Part shown: piece after piece, positions 24,157 to 33,894 of the stretch
Numbering within the stretch: the first letter of the stretch is position 1
How the letters are laid out: each line of letters opens with the position of its first letter
Assembly (NCBI GenBank): GCA_028278125.1
Contig: JANQEY010000133.1
Span: 1 to 36,880 of the forward strand
Source of the DNA: a bacterium
GTDB taxonomy: Bacteria; Electryoneota; Electryoneia; Electryoneales; Electryoneaceae
Reading direction: 5' to 3'
Length of the DNA: 36,880 nt
Notes under the pieces: generated by a model
Database searches by the model: none
The model's input: only the letters and a program-made list of their open reading frames with translations
Told to the model about the DNA's origin: nothing
Translations under genes and position numbers: made by a program

Positions 24157-27100
24157 ATGCGGCAAACACGCGTACGTTTGTTGGGGGTACTTCTTTTAGC
24201 ACTTGCATTTTTGATTCCCGGTGCTGTTCTGGCGCAAACAGGGAAGATAAAAGGACAGGTGCTGGATAGAGAGACCAATTATCCGATCGTAGGTGCCAAC
24301 GTTGTCCTAGAAGGAACAACCCAGGGTGCCGCAACCGACCTGGATGGCAACTTCTTTATCGTTGCCGTACGCCCCGGCAAATACACGATGAAAGTCAGCA
24401 GTATAGGATATCATACGGTTACGATAGAAAATCTGACCGTCAATATTGACGTGACTACCACAATACCGGTTGATAACCTGCTGATGACACCGACGACAAT
24501 GAAACTTGAAGATGTTGTCATTGTCTATAAAAAACCCGAAGTTCAGCTTGACGTTACTTCTAAGGTGGAACGGTTAACCCGTGAAACCCTGGAAATGAGT
24601 GCTGTTGATAACGTCGAGGAGATCCTTGCTTCAATGCCGGGATTCAAACTGGACGAAGAAGGAAAGATTCATATCCGTGGTGGTCGTGATACAGAAGCCC
24701 GGTTTGTTGTTGACGGTATCGACTCCCGTGACCCGATTACCGGTGAAGTTCTGCCGATTAACCTTTCGGCGGTGAATATCCAGGAAATCGCGGTTCTGAC
24801 GGGTGGTATGTCCGCTGAGTACGGCCAGGCGATGTCGGGTATCGTTACCATTACAACACCTGAAGGATCGCCAGATTCATATCACGGTACCCTGGAATGG
24901 TCAACCGACCGACTCATGAATGATTACTCATTTGACCAGGATAAAATCAACGGCGCTATTGGTGGCCCTATCCCATTTACCAGGAACTTCCTCGGCAGAC
25001 CATTAACGTTCTATTTAACAGGTAATGTGAACCTGTCAGATACTTATGTCCCGCTGGGTGTAACCTACGAGGATGAGAACTACGTTGGCCTTGGATTTGA
25101 TGTGCCCCGCCGCCAGTATAATGACTGGGCCGGCAGCATGAAACTTGCCTATGACATCGGTAAGGGAAGAAAAATCTCGCTATATATAAATGAAAGGTCA
25201 CGTTTGTATGACCTTTTCCCAGAGAGTTTCTCCGACGTTCCCGGTACATATGCATGGCAGTATAAGTACAACCTGGATAACCGTCCTGAAGCGATGGATC
25301 GCAGGAGTGCTTTTATTATTGACTTTACCAACCAGGTAAGCTCGAAGACAGTATATAATGTTTCAATCGGTCGACAAGTGCTCAACGCATCGCTTACCCC
25401 GGGTGGAAAAACGCCGGGTGAGTTCACACTTGTTGATGAGATTGAAGAGATTGATACCGGGCGTATTTCCGGCAGTGACCAGAATCGTAATGGTGTCTGG
25501 GACCAGGATGCGGACGGCGACGGTGTTGTCCACAGTGACACCTTTGATGAACTAGCATTCGATAATGATGGAAATAATTACCGCGACGGTTATTTTGATG
25601 CCAACCGGAACTTCACCTATGATGGTGGAGGCGAAGGTTATGAAGACCTCGATATGGATGGTACATGGGACCGCGGTGAAGACTGGATAGACCTTAATGG
25701 TAATGGCGTATACGATTACGCTGAACCCTGGACTGACCGGGCTGATCCAGTAAGTGGTGTCAATAACCTCGGAGTCTGGGATCCATGGGATCCATTTATT
25801 GATCTGAATGGAAATGGTGTCTGGGATCCCGCAGAACTTCAGCTGGCTGAGCAGGACATTAACCAGAATGACCGCTGGGATGGTGAAAGATTCCAGGACG
25901 CAAACGGCAATGGGATTTTTGATCCCTGGGAACCATACCAGGATCTAAACGGCAACCGTAGATGGGACGAAGGCGAACCCTTCCAGGATCTGAATGGAAA
26001 TGGCGTCCAGGATGATGGCGAAGGCTACGATGACCAGAATATGAACGGATTGATGGACCGCCGTGACCTTATCCCGGTTACAAACGGCCTTCCTGATGAT
26101 GAAATTGAACCGTTCTGGGATGGTGACCTGTTTTATGATACCGGTGAACCATTTATTGATCTTCCTGATCCCTTTACCGGGGCATACAATGGCCGTTGGG
26201 ATCCGGGTGAGCAATTCTGGGATTTACCATCATCGAATACAGGCCTGATTATCGGTGGTGATTTTAACATATTCTTTGGCGGTCTCGGTGTACCTACACT
26301 AAACGGTCAATATGATCCACCGGACGGATTCTTCGACGAATATGAGCTGTATACATTTAAGACCGGTAATCCGCAAAGACCTGTAGGGTACATGTGGGAT
26401 CTTGATCAGCATGGTGAAGAATGGGTTTATACAGATTACATGCATTGGGATCCGCAGCATAGTACCTGGACAAACAGGACGTTACACGACAACGATCCTT
26501 CGATAAGACGGTTTGATCCACCAAACTTTGATTATGATGAAGGTCAGGAAAGATTTATAGATTATAACGGAAATGGTGTCTGGAACGGTACTGACCTCTT
26601 CCTTAATCCCGGTACCTGGGACAATGCTGCCGTGTGGCAGAAGAGACGTACCGAAGAGTATACTTTTAAAGCATCATGGCAGAGCCAGGTTCATAAATTC
26701 CATGAAATGAAAGCCGGTACTGAAATAAAATACAGGATTATGGAGCAGCAATATATCTCAGGTCCTGACCAGTTGTATACCGGTGACGCAGCTATTGGTT
26801 CAGACGAACCCTGGCCGGATCGTGGTGATGTCCGTGATTTCTGGAAGTATCGTCCCTGGGAAGGTGCACTATACGTTAAGGATAAGATGGAGTTTGAAGG
26901 TCTGATCGTTGACGTTGGTATGAGAACAGACTTTGTCGTTCATGACCAGGAAGTTGTTGATGAACAGCGCAGGAGATTCGAAGCTGGTGAACCGGGAGCA
27001 CTTGAAGCTGATCGTGGCCAGTATAAGTTCGCACCAAGGCTCGGTATCAGTCACCCGATTACATCACAATCAAAGCTGTATTTCAACTACGGGCACTTCT

Positions 27101-27981
27101 ACCAGACCCCGTCATTTACCAGGTTCTATAAATCAACCACAACCAATATTGACCAGGGTACGGTTGGTAATCCGAACCTGAACTTTGAAAAGACAGTTAC
27201 ATATGAGCTGGGTGTCCATACCCAGGTCACTGAAGATATTTCATTCCAGATTGCCGGTTACTACCGTGATATGTACGACCTGATCTCAACAGTAGCAGAA
27301 AGAGACGGTCCAATTACGATTTACCGATATATCAACCTTGACTATGGTCGTGCCAGGGGATTAGAGCTGAAGATTGATAAACGGTTCTCTGACCATTACC
27401 AGTTCAACTTCAACTATGACTTCTCTTACGCCTATGGTAAGGCATCTGGCGCGAACGATGAGTTTGAACGTCGTTCACTCAATGTCCCGGTTAATTACGA
27501 TGAGCACGCTCTCGACTGGGATGAAACACACCGTGTGACGATGAACGGTGCGGTAATGTTCGGAAAGAAAGATTACCCTGTGATGTTTGGATTCAGGTTG
27601 CCTGATTACTGGCTGCTTTCGTTGCAATGGCAGTTCGGCTCAGGTCGTCCCTACACACCGTCTCAGTACACAACAGGCATCGATCCAAACCTCATCGAGG
27701 AAAATTCGGAACGATTCCCGTGGTCGGAGACAACTACGGTTAGATTCGAGAAATACTTTGATATTGCTGGTCTTAAGACGATCTGGGGTGTTTCCATCTT
27801 TAACCTTTGGGACAAACAGAACTGGAATGGTGTATATACAGAAACCGGAAGCCCGGAATACGCGGTACACCCGCATAATCCGAACTATAACCCATTCCTG
27901 GACCGCTACGAGTATGATGCCAATCCTCGTAACTACGGTTCTGGTCGTCAAGTAATGTTCAAATTTGGTGTTGAATTTTAA
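24157..27981 (+). CDS. Oar-like TonB-dependent receptor with internal calcium-type DxNxNGxxD repeats
   Basis: This 1274-residue outer-membrane protein starts at the ATG at 24157, just after GGAGGTG; an ATG four codons earlier is the alternative. The signal peptide (RLLGVLLLALAFLIPGAVLA) is followed by a carboxypeptidase-regulatory-like domain (about 28-110; GKIKGQVLDRETNYPIVGAN, GAATDLDGNFFI). The plug domain follows (about 140-240): NVEEILASMPGF, IHIRGGRDTEARFVVDGID and EYGQAMSGIVTITT. The rest is barrel, ending in the aromatic VEF typical for outer-membrane insertion. Residues about 438-818 interrupt the barrel with a Trp/Asp/Asn-rich insertion of about 13 D-x-N-x-N-G-x-x-D units, predicted to be extracellular and calcium-binding. 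No SusD partner follows; instead it heads an operon of exported proteins. The transported substrate is unknown. Confidence 0.9.
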   Translation: MRQTRVRLLGVLLLALAFLIPGAVLAQTGKIKGQVLDRETNYPIVGANVVLEGTTQGAATDLDGNFFIVAVRPGKYTMKVSSIGYHTVTIENLTVNIDVTTTIPVDNLLMTPTTMKLEDVVIVYKKPEVQLDVTSKVERLTRETLEMSAVDNVEEILASMPGFKLDEEGKIHIRGGRDTEARFVVDGIDSRDPITGEVLPINLSAVNIQEIAVLTGGMSAEYGQAMSGIVTITTPEGSPDSYHGTLEWSTDRLMNDYSFDQDKINGAIGGPIPFTRNFLGRPLTFYLTGNVNLSDTYVPLGVTYEDENYVGLGFDVPRRQYNDWAGSMKLAYDIGKGRKISLYINERSRLYDLFPESFSDVPGTYAWQYKYNLDNRPEAMDRRSAFIIDFTNQVSSKTVYNVSIGRQVLNASLTPGGKTPGEFTLVDEIEEIDTGRISGSDQNRNGVWDQDADGDGVVHSDTFDELAFDNDGNNYRDGYFDANRNFTYDGGGEGYEDLDMDGTWDRGEDWIDLNGNGVYDYAEPWTDRADPVSGVNNLGVWDPWDPFIDLNGNGVWDPAELQLAEQDINQNDRWDGERFQDANGNGIFDPWEPYQDLNGNRRWDEGEPFQDLNGNGVQDDGEGYDDQNMNGLMDRRDLIPVTNGLPDDEIEPFWDGDLFYDTGEPFIDLPDPFTGAYNGRWDPGEQFWDLPSSNTGLIIGGDFNIFFGGLGVPTLNGQYDPPDGFFDEYELYTFKTGNPQRPVGYMWDLDQHGEEWVYTDYMHWDPQHSTWTNRTLHDNDPSIRRFDPPNFDYDEGQERFIDYNGNGVWNGTDLFLNPGTWDNAAVWQKRRTEEYTFKASWQSQVHKFHEMKAGTEIKYRIMEQQYISGPDQLYTGDAAIGSDEPWPDRGDVRDFWKYRPWEGALYVKDKMEFEGLIVDVGMRTDFVVHDQEVVDEQRRRFEAGEPGALEADRGQYKFAPRLGISHPITSQSKLYFNYGHFYQTPSFTRFYKSTTTNIDQGTVGNPNLNFEKTVTYELGVHTQVTEDISFQIAGYYRDMYDLISTVAERDGPITIYRYINLDYGRARGLELKIDKRFSDHYQFNFNYDFSYAYGKASGANDEFERRSLNVPVNYDEHALDWDETHRVTMNGAVMFGKKDYPVMFGFRLPDYWLLSLQWQFGSGRPYTPSQYTTGIDPNLIEENSERFPWSETTTVRFEKYFDIAGLKTIWGVSIFNLWDKQNWNGVYTETGSPEYAVHPHNPNYNPFLDRYEYDANPRNYGSGRQVMFKFGVEF

Positions 27982-27999
27982 TAGAGGGGTCAGAGCGAC

Positions 28000-30003
28000 A
28001 TGAAAACTTTACGTCGCTTCGCGTGGCTAGCTTGTTTTCCTATTTTGATGCTTGGTTTTACCGGGTGTTCTGATGACGAAGGTGGATCGAGTGGACCTTC
28101 CGGAAGCGGACTGGAGGGTAACCTCAGCGGTACTATCAGCGGAACACATACTATGACAGGTGATGTGCTGGTACCCGCCGGTGAAACCCTGACAATCAAT
28201 TCCGGAACAAGGATTATTGTCAAAGGGAAATACAAGTTCCAGGTCGAAGGCCGTCTTGATGCCGTGGGCGATGAAGACAACTTTATCGTATTCGATTCAG
28301 AAGAATATCCACGAGAAAAAGGCGATTGGATGGGAATTTGGTTTGTTGAAGCGGATGATGCCTCTGTCATGAAGTATGTTCGTGTAACAACAGCCAATAA
28401 GTATAATATTATTGAAGATACTACACGTGCTTACAGGGAAAACGGTGAAGCATTTATTGATACCGTTCTCCATCGTGGTGCGATTACTATCCGCGACTGT
28501 TCACCGACCGTGGAACGATGCATAATCGACTACGGCGGTTATGATGGAATCCATATTGTCGGCGAATCCAGTCCGACAATCATATACAATACCATCGTTT
28601 TGAATGCGTTTAACGGTATTCGAATCGAACCGTCATGGCCGGATGAGCATGTCTATGGAACTCCGGAAATTGCCAATAACATTATTGTTGAAAACGATGA
28701 TGCCGGTATTAGAGGTCCAAACGGGATCGAGACATTCATCGGTGATGTTTTAATCAACTATAATGATATCTGGAATAACGCATCTCCAAATTATCTTCCA
28801 CCCCCATTGGGCAACTGGGCAACTCTTGATGTTCATCTCGATCCCCAGTTTATCAACCTGGAAGAAGGTGACTACACGTTGCATCCTTGCAGCGGCGCGG
28901 TCGACCAGGGTGATCCGGATGACGGAACTGATGCAGATCAGACAAGGAAAGATGTTGGTGTATTTCCACTATTCCAGGCTACAAACCACCTTGCTCACAG
29001 CTTGAAGGGTGACAGGTTAACCCTGACCACCAATTATGGAAACTCCGGTGAGGATTTTTACCTGGTCACTTGTGATGTGTTGGTTGAAGAAGGTGATGAA
29101 TTGAGAATTGATCCAGGTGTTGAGATTAGATTTGCTGAAGCCTTCAGTTTCGAAATTGAAGGTGAAATGCGGGCAGAAGGCACAGGGGCAAGTCCAATCG
29201 TTTTCACCAGCGGCCGTGAAGTTAAAAACCGTGCGGACTGGAATATTATTCTTTTCGATAATGCTTCTTCCGAAAGTGTTATGAGAAACGTGATTGTCGA
29301 ATACGCGTCTGTTGACAACATCGCCGATCCCCAATATATCGGTGCCATTTCAATGGAAGGAAGTTCGCCAACACTTGAGAATATTTCAATCTACGAAGCA
29401 TACAATTCAGGTATTTACTGTAATAACGGTTCATCACCTGAGATGGATAATATCCTCATCGAGAATGTTGGCGTATACGGAATCTATTGTTCCCTGAACA
29501 GCAGTCCTACCATTTCAAGGACTGAAATAAACTCAATCCAGGGATACGGGATGTATATCACGATGAACAGTTCGCCACATTTGCAGAATGTTCTCATTTA
29601 TGACGCAACTGTTTCAGGAATCGTGATCGAGCAGATTTGTAATCCTGTCCTGGAAAACGTTACTGTTTACGGTCCAGAGCATATGGCCGTCAGGATTGAG
29701 AGTTCGTGTAATCCTGATATCAGTAACAGCATTTTCGCAAGTTATGGTTCGTATGGTATTGTCGCATGGGTAACTTCTTTCCCGACAATAGATTACGTTT
29801 GCATATATCCATATGAAGAATCATTAACACCACCAGCTCCACTGGATCCGGCATCTCTGGTAATTCCAAACCTGGTTACCGATGATCCGATGTTTGCCGA
29901 TCCGGATAACGGAGATTTTCATCTCCAGGCGGGAAGTCCCTGCGCAGGAGCAGGTAGTGATGGAACAGATCTTGGCGCCTACGGCGGTTCGCTATCGTGG
30001 TAG
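28000..30003 (+). CDS. Surface lipoprotein with two parallel beta-helix regions
   Basis: This 667-residue protein has a lipoprotein signal peptide: MKTLRRFAWLACFPILMLGF followed by the lipobox LGFTGC, Cys at about 23, then a Ser/Gly/Asp linker. Two similar halves follow. Each opens with a strand block (GDVLVPAGETLTINSGTRII and CDVLVEEGDELRIDPGVEIR), then 'VEGRLDAVG' or 'IEGEMRAEG', then right-handed beta-helix coils with the repeated phrase 'SSPTI/SSPxLxNxxI' (ESSPTIIYNTIV, GSSPTLENISIY, SSPTISRTEI, SSPHLQNVLIY). Each half ends in the 'DP.F.....DFHLQAGSPC.G.G..D.GAYGG' closing motif of such proteins. It begins 18 bases after the receptor gene with GAGGGG ahead of the ATG. It probably decorates the outer membrane beside the receptor. 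No catalytic residues of pectate lyases are evident; its ligand is unknown. Confidence 0.88.
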   Translation: MKTLRRFAWLACFPILMLGFTGCSDDEGGSSGPSGSGLEGNLSGTISGTHTMTGDVLVPAGETLTINSGTRIIVKGKYKFQVEGRLDAVGDEDNFIVFDSEEYPREKGDWMGIWFVEADDASVMKYVRVTTANKYNIIEDTTRAYRENGEAFIDTVLHRGAITIRDCSPTVERCIIDYGGYDGIHIVGESSPTIIYNTIVLNAFNGIRIEPSWPDEHVYGTPEIANNIIVENDDAGIRGPNGIETFIGDVLINYNDIWNNASPNYLPPPLGNWATLDVHLDPQFINLEEGDYTLHPCSGAVDQGDPDDGTDADQTRKDVGVFPLFQATNHLAHSLKGDRLTLTTNYGNSGEDFYLVTCDVLVEEGDELRIDPGVEIRFAEAFSFEIEGEMRAEGTGASPIVFTSGREVKNRADWNIILFDNASSESVMRNVIVEYASVDNIADPQYIGAISMEGSSPTLENISIYEAYNSGIYCNNGSSPEMDNILIENVGVYGIYCSLNSSPTISRTEINSIQGYGMYITMNSSPHLQNVLIYDATVSGIVIEQICNPVLENVTVYGPEHMAVRIESSCNPDISNSIFASYGSYGIVAWVTSFPTIDYVCIYPYEESLTPPAPLDPASLVIPNLVTDDPMFADPDNGDFHLQAGSPCAGAGSDGTDLGAYGGSLSW

Positions 30004-30039
30004 GATCCGGTATAACAATCCACTGGAAAGAAAACAGTA

Positions 30040-32811
30040 ATGATAGGTAAGTTGAATTTACTTTTCCGAACAGGGAGCCGGATGGCAGCCGCGGCAGCAA
30101 CGGTTCTCCTACTGCTGTTAACGGCAAATGTTATTGCCGCTACGGCTCCAATGACTCAGCCGGGTCCGGTACGTCCGGAACGGTATATGTCCTTCGATGA
30201 ACTGCAGGAAGAAAACAGGACACATGACGTCGGCAACCTGTGGTTAACGATTACAAACTTCGGATACTTCGGCAATGACAGCCCCACTTCCGGACGGGAG
30301 TTCCTCGAGGATCCCTGCACGGGTGAATGGGCACCCCAGGCAGAGTTCCCCGGTGGGAGCGGGGCACAGTACCTGTTCCAGGGCGGTCTTTGGATCGGGG
30401 CTTTAATTAAAGAAGAGGGTTTCGAATATCCAAGAGTATCACACGGTATTGAGGGCTGGTCTGGCGGAGAACGCGGCCAGGAACTTCACCCGGGATTTGC
30501 ACCCGGAAATGGTATCGAGGAACTCTCAACAAGGGCAAACTTTGTAAACTGCCTCGGTGACTTCGTCTTCAGTGAAGAATCAATTTCCGAGCAGGATATG
30601 ATTGCCATTTATTCAGATACCAGCAGGGTTGATGTTTTGGGACGGACTCTTCAGACTGCAATAGATGGTTCACATGTTCCACTTGGTATTAAAGTCACGC
30701 AAAAATCTTACGCCTGGTCATACAACTACGCCCAGGACTTCATAATCATCGATTATGAATTCGAGAATATCGCGGACAAATTCCTGAAGAACCTCTTTAT
30801 TGGTCTGTATGTAGACGGTGACGTCGGCCTCGTTGGAATGAACGAAGCCCATACAGATGATATATGTGGATTTACTAAAACATTCGCGTATGAACCACCG
30901 GGCGCTGATGAGCCTATCGACCTGACGATTAATACTGCCTGGATTGCTGATAACGATGGACGTCCACCAAGTGTAGGCAGCGGAACAAGCTTTACTGTTG
31001 CTGATGTTACAGGTGTTCGTGTAGTACGTGCTCCAAATCCAAGGTTGAGAACATCATTTAACTGGTGGATATCTAACGGTGACCCGGACCTTGATTTCGG
31101 ACCATCCTGGATGGATGATGAATCTCCGGGACAGTGGACTGAAACACTGGGAACACCTGAAAGTGATGAAAGAAAATATTTTGTGTTATCTAATCGTGAA
31201 TTTGATTATGATCAAATCCATGTTGATGATCCGGATTATATTGCCAGTAATCCGCAACAGTTTGTCAGTCGTTTTAATCCCGGTGAAGAACCGGAGGAAC
31301 ATGTATGGCGTATTCCCGGGGAAGATGATACAACTCCACCTGAAGTAGTCAGGGATCTTGCCGACGGTTATGATACAAGGTACCTGCTTTCATGGGGACC
31401 GCTGGGAATATTCGACTTCATTGATGAAGCCGGAAACAGAATTTACCGCCTGAATCCCGGTGAGAAATTCTCGATGACAATCGCCTATGTTGGTGGTTCC
31501 AATTTCCACGATCGGAACAATCCACAGCCCACTGATACCGATATCGATGGTACTTTGTTTGATTTTAATGATTTCCAATACAATGCAGACTGGGCTGCTA
31601 AAGTTTACGACAACCCGATGATCGACTCTGATGGAGACGGCTGGTTCGGTGAGGACACCGGAATTGATGGTGTCTATGCGGACACAATCGGAAAAACCAT
31701 CAGTTATATCGATATTGAGGGTAACTTCTTCGAAGCTACTTATGATGGGCCAGACTTCGGAGAAGGTGACGGGATTCTCCAGGCTGAAGAAGACCAGAAT
31801 ATTCATCGTCCACAACTTTATGATTATACATACAACAATGAACTGTTTGACATCGGTGATGGTGTTCCAGATTTCCAGGGACCGCCACCACCTCCAACCC
31901 CTATTCTTGAATACAGGACAACTGCTAACAACCTGATCCTCAAATGGAGCAAATTCCCTTCTGAAGATCCTGAATATATCGATCCCTTCAGCCGGTTCCA
32001 GGATTTTGAAGGTTACAGGATTTACGTGTCCAATTCGGGTCTTGAAAACGAGTTTACTTTCCTGGCTGAATTCGATCTCGTGGATTACGGATACTACAGT
32101 GAACGCGATTCATTGATGACGATACCGATAATAACCGATCGTCCGGATACATTGGATCAAACCTGGACAGATCGTCTTGGTGAAATCGGTTACCTGCAGC
32201 CGGTGGGTCCGAATGTCGGGTTTGGCGGCATCGCTATAAACGATTCGCTTTATGAACACGACCTGGGTAAAGTTCCACCAATGGTGCCGCGTTATTATTC
32301 CGTAACCGCCTATGATTACGGAGATCCATTCTCCGGTACCGAACCGTTGGAAACCGCAAAAAGCGCGAATATGATCTACATGGCTCCGTCAGGCAGTAAG
32401 ACTAAAAAACCGATGGTAGTCCCGAATCCATATCGTGCCGACAGGGACTATACTGTCCGTCATATGCAAACTGTGTTTGATATTGATACCACTTCGGTCA
32501 GCTGGGAAAACCGTGATGATGGTACATCTGATTTCTTCCCTCAAACAGACCGTCGTTTATATTTCTATAATATCCCAAGAAAATGCCTGATCCGGATATT
32601 CACGGTATCGGGTGATCTTGTGCAGATTATTGATCATAATGTCGAAGGAAATCGTATTTCGACTTGGAATTCCGATTTTGCCGAGGTGTGGGACCTGAAC
32701 AGCCGTAACCAGCAGCAAGTGGTTTCCGGTCTATATTTGTTCAGTGTGGAGGATTACACTGAAGAAAACAAGGGGCATATTGATGTTGGCAAGTTCGTTA
32801 TTATCCGTTAA
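30040..32811 (+). CDS. Large secreted protein with T9SS/FlgD-like C-terminal domain
   Basis: This 923-residue protein has a signal peptide with an Ala-rich core (RMAAAAATVLLLLLTANVIA). The long middle region has no family I recognise. It contains Trp/Gly-rich segments (NLWLTITNFGYFGNDSPTSG, GAQYLFQGGLWIGAL), a DSDGDGWFGED calcium-type loop (about residue 530) and a fibronectin-like part (about 620-780; LKWSKFPSEDPEY, FEGYRIYVSNSG, YYSVTAYDYGD). The last 140 residues (KPMVVPNPYRAD, LYFYNIPRKCLIRIFTVSGD, VVSGLYLFSVED, KFVIIR at the very end) have the layout of T9SS type A/FlgD-Ig sorting domains, with 'VPNPY' in place of 'YPNPF'. It therefore probably leaves the cell by T9SS, which fits the PorV-like gene 13 bases downstream. 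The ribosome-binding site is weak (GGAAAG). Confidence 0.82.
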   Translation: MIGKLNLLFRTGSRMAAAAATVLLLLLTANVIAATAPMTQPGPVRPERYMSFDELQEENRTHDVGNLWLTITNFGYFGNDSPTSGREFLEDPCTGEWAPQAEFPGGSGAQYLFQGGLWIGALIKEEGFEYPRVSHGIEGWSGGERGQELHPGFAPGNGIEELSTRANFVNCLGDFVFSEESISEQDMIAIYSDTSRVDVLGRTLQTAIDGSHVPLGIKVTQKSYAWSYNYAQDFIIIDYEFENIADKFLKNLFIGLYVDGDVGLVGMNEAHTDDICGFTKTFAYEPPGADEPIDLTINTAWIADNDGRPPSVGSGTSFTVADVTGVRVVRAPNPRLRTSFNWWISNGDPDLDFGPSWMDDESPGQWTETLGTPESDERKYFVLSNREFDYDQIHVDDPDYIASNPQQFVSRFNPGEEPEEHVWRIPGEDDTTPPEVVRDLADGYDTRYLLSWGPLGIFDFIDEAGNRIYRLNPGEKFSMTIAYVGGSNFHDRNNPQPTDTDIDGTLFDFNDFQYNADWAAKVYDNPMIDSDGDGWFGEDTGIDGVYADTIGKTISYIDIEGNFFEATYDGPDFGEGDGILQAEEDQNIHRPQLYDYTYNNELFDIGDGVPDFQGPPPPPTPILEYRTTANNLILKWSKFPSEDPEYIDPFSRFQDFEGYRIYVSNSGLENEFTFLAEFDLVDYGYYSERDSLMTIPIITDRPDTLDQTWTDRLGEIGYLQPVGPNVGFGGIAINDSLYEHDLGKVPPMVPRYYSVTAYDYGDPFSGTEPLETAKSANMIYMAPSGSKTKKPMVVPNPYRADRDYTVRHMQTVFDIDTTSVSWENRDDGTSDFFPQTDRRLYFYNIPRKCLIRIFTVSGDLVQIIDHNVEGNRISTWNSDFAEVWDLNSRNQQQVVSGLYLFSVEDYTEENKGHIDVGKFVIIR

Positions 32812-32824
32812 CCGGAGATCAGTT

Positions 32825-33850
32825 ATGGGTTTATTGAGAAAGCTTGCCGTTGTCTCAGCTGTCGTTGCTATCATTCCAGGAATGGTGATGGGGCAGGCTA
32901 AAGTGGGAACGACCGGGGTTAATTTCCTCAAGATTGGAGTATCATCAAGAGCCGTTGCGATGGCCGACGCCTTCCTGGCGGTATCTGATGACGCCTCAGC
33001 TCTCTACTACAATCCCGGTGGTCTGATCAATCTCGACAAACGTGAATTGATCTTTACGCATGTAGTCTATCCGGCTGGAATCAGTTTTGATTTTATCGGT
33101 GGCGTGATGCCACTGCCAAAGCTGGGAGCGGCGATGGGAGTATCTCTGACGGCTCTTTATACAGACGACATGATTGAGACAACTCCAGAAGATCCTTATG
33201 GCACAGGTAGAACTTTTACCGCGACAGATTTTTCAAGCGGAATCAGTTATTGCCAGAGATTGACCGATAAGTTCTCCGTCGGTGGTACTCTAAAGTACAT
33301 CCAGGAAAACCTGGCTGACGAAAAAGCTATCGGCTGGGCTGCTGATGTGGGTACGTTCTATGATACCGGGTGGAAATCATTAAAACTAGCAATGCTGATT
33401 TCCAACTTTGGTCCGGATATGGAATTTATCAGCTCGCCATTTCCACTTCCCCTGGTATTCAAATTCGGTGTATCGGCTGATCTGATGAGAGATGATGATC
33501 ATCGACTGACCGGTGCATTCGAGTTTACACATCCAAACGATAACGTTGAGGAATACCATTTCGGCTTTGAGTATGCTCATGACGAGTTTGCCATGCTGAG
33601 AATCGGTAAAAAAGTCAACGGATGGAAACGGGATAGTTGGGAAGAATTTGTTGATGACAGGCAGTCTCATAATCCCTACTATGAATATCCTGTTATCGAC
33701 GAAGATGGTATCATCTCATTTCATGGATTTACCTTCGGTGGCGGTTTGAATATCCAGAGGATAGGCGTAAAAGTTGATTACGCTTACGCCAATATCGGAT
33801 ATCTCGGCAGTATTCATCGATTCTCATTGGGATACATGATAGACCGATAG
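32825..33850 (+). CDS. PorV/PorQ-like (UPF0164 family) outer-membrane beta-barrel protein
   Basis: This 341-residue protein starts at the ATG at 32825 with GGAG eight bases upstream; the open frame extends 81 bases further into the preceding gene but has no supporting site there. The signal peptide (LLRKLAVVSAVVAIIPGMVMG) is followed by the family hallmark GTTGVNFLKIGVSSRAVAMA and DAFLAVSDDASALYYNPGGL. The rest is a barrel of alternating strands, with the typical GISYCQRLTDKFSVGGTLKY segment and an 'HFGFEYAHDEFAMLRIG' strand pair near the end. It is closer to the PorV consensus than the paralogue at 3606-4652. In T9SS, PorV carries cargo from the translocon to the sortase. Its place straight after a probable T9SS cargo gene suggests a dedicated partner, which is inference. 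Confidence 0.9.
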   Translation: MGLLRKLAVVSAVVAIIPGMVMGQAKVGTTGVNFLKIGVSSRAVAMADAFLAVSDDASALYYNPGGLINLDKRELIFTHVVYPAGISFDFIGGVMPLPKLGAAMGVSLTALYTDDMIETTPEDPYGTGRTFTATDFSSGISYCQRLTDKFSVGGTLKYIQENLADEKAIGWAADVGTFYDTGWKSLKLAMLISNFGPDMEFISSPFPLPLVFKFGVSADLMRDDDHRLTGAFEFTHPNDNVEEYHFGFEYAHDEFAMLRIGKKVNGWKRDSWEEFVDDRQSHNPYYEYPVIDEDGIISFHGFTFGGGLNIQRIGVKVDYAYANIGYLGSIHRFSLGYMIDR

Positions 33851-33894
33851 ATGAGATTTCCCCGCTGATAAAGCGAAAACGGAGCAGGGACAGG

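Noticed and set aside
25470..26610. DNA-level tandem repeat or assembly artefact in the receptor gene
   Set aside because: The protein repeats vary in sequence, spacing and codon use, and the frame stays open on both sides, so this is a diverged protein module rather than a recent DNA duplication.
24157..27981. SusC-type receptor of a polysaccharide utilisation locus
   Set aside because: The N-domain and plug fit TonB receptors generally, but no SusD, glycoside hydrolase or regulator is present; the Oar-like label is safer.
28000..30003. Pectate lyase or other polysaccharide lyase
   Set aside because: The beta-helix fold is likely, but I see none of the conserved catalytic or calcium residues of lyase families, and the repeats are of the generic 'SSPT' type.
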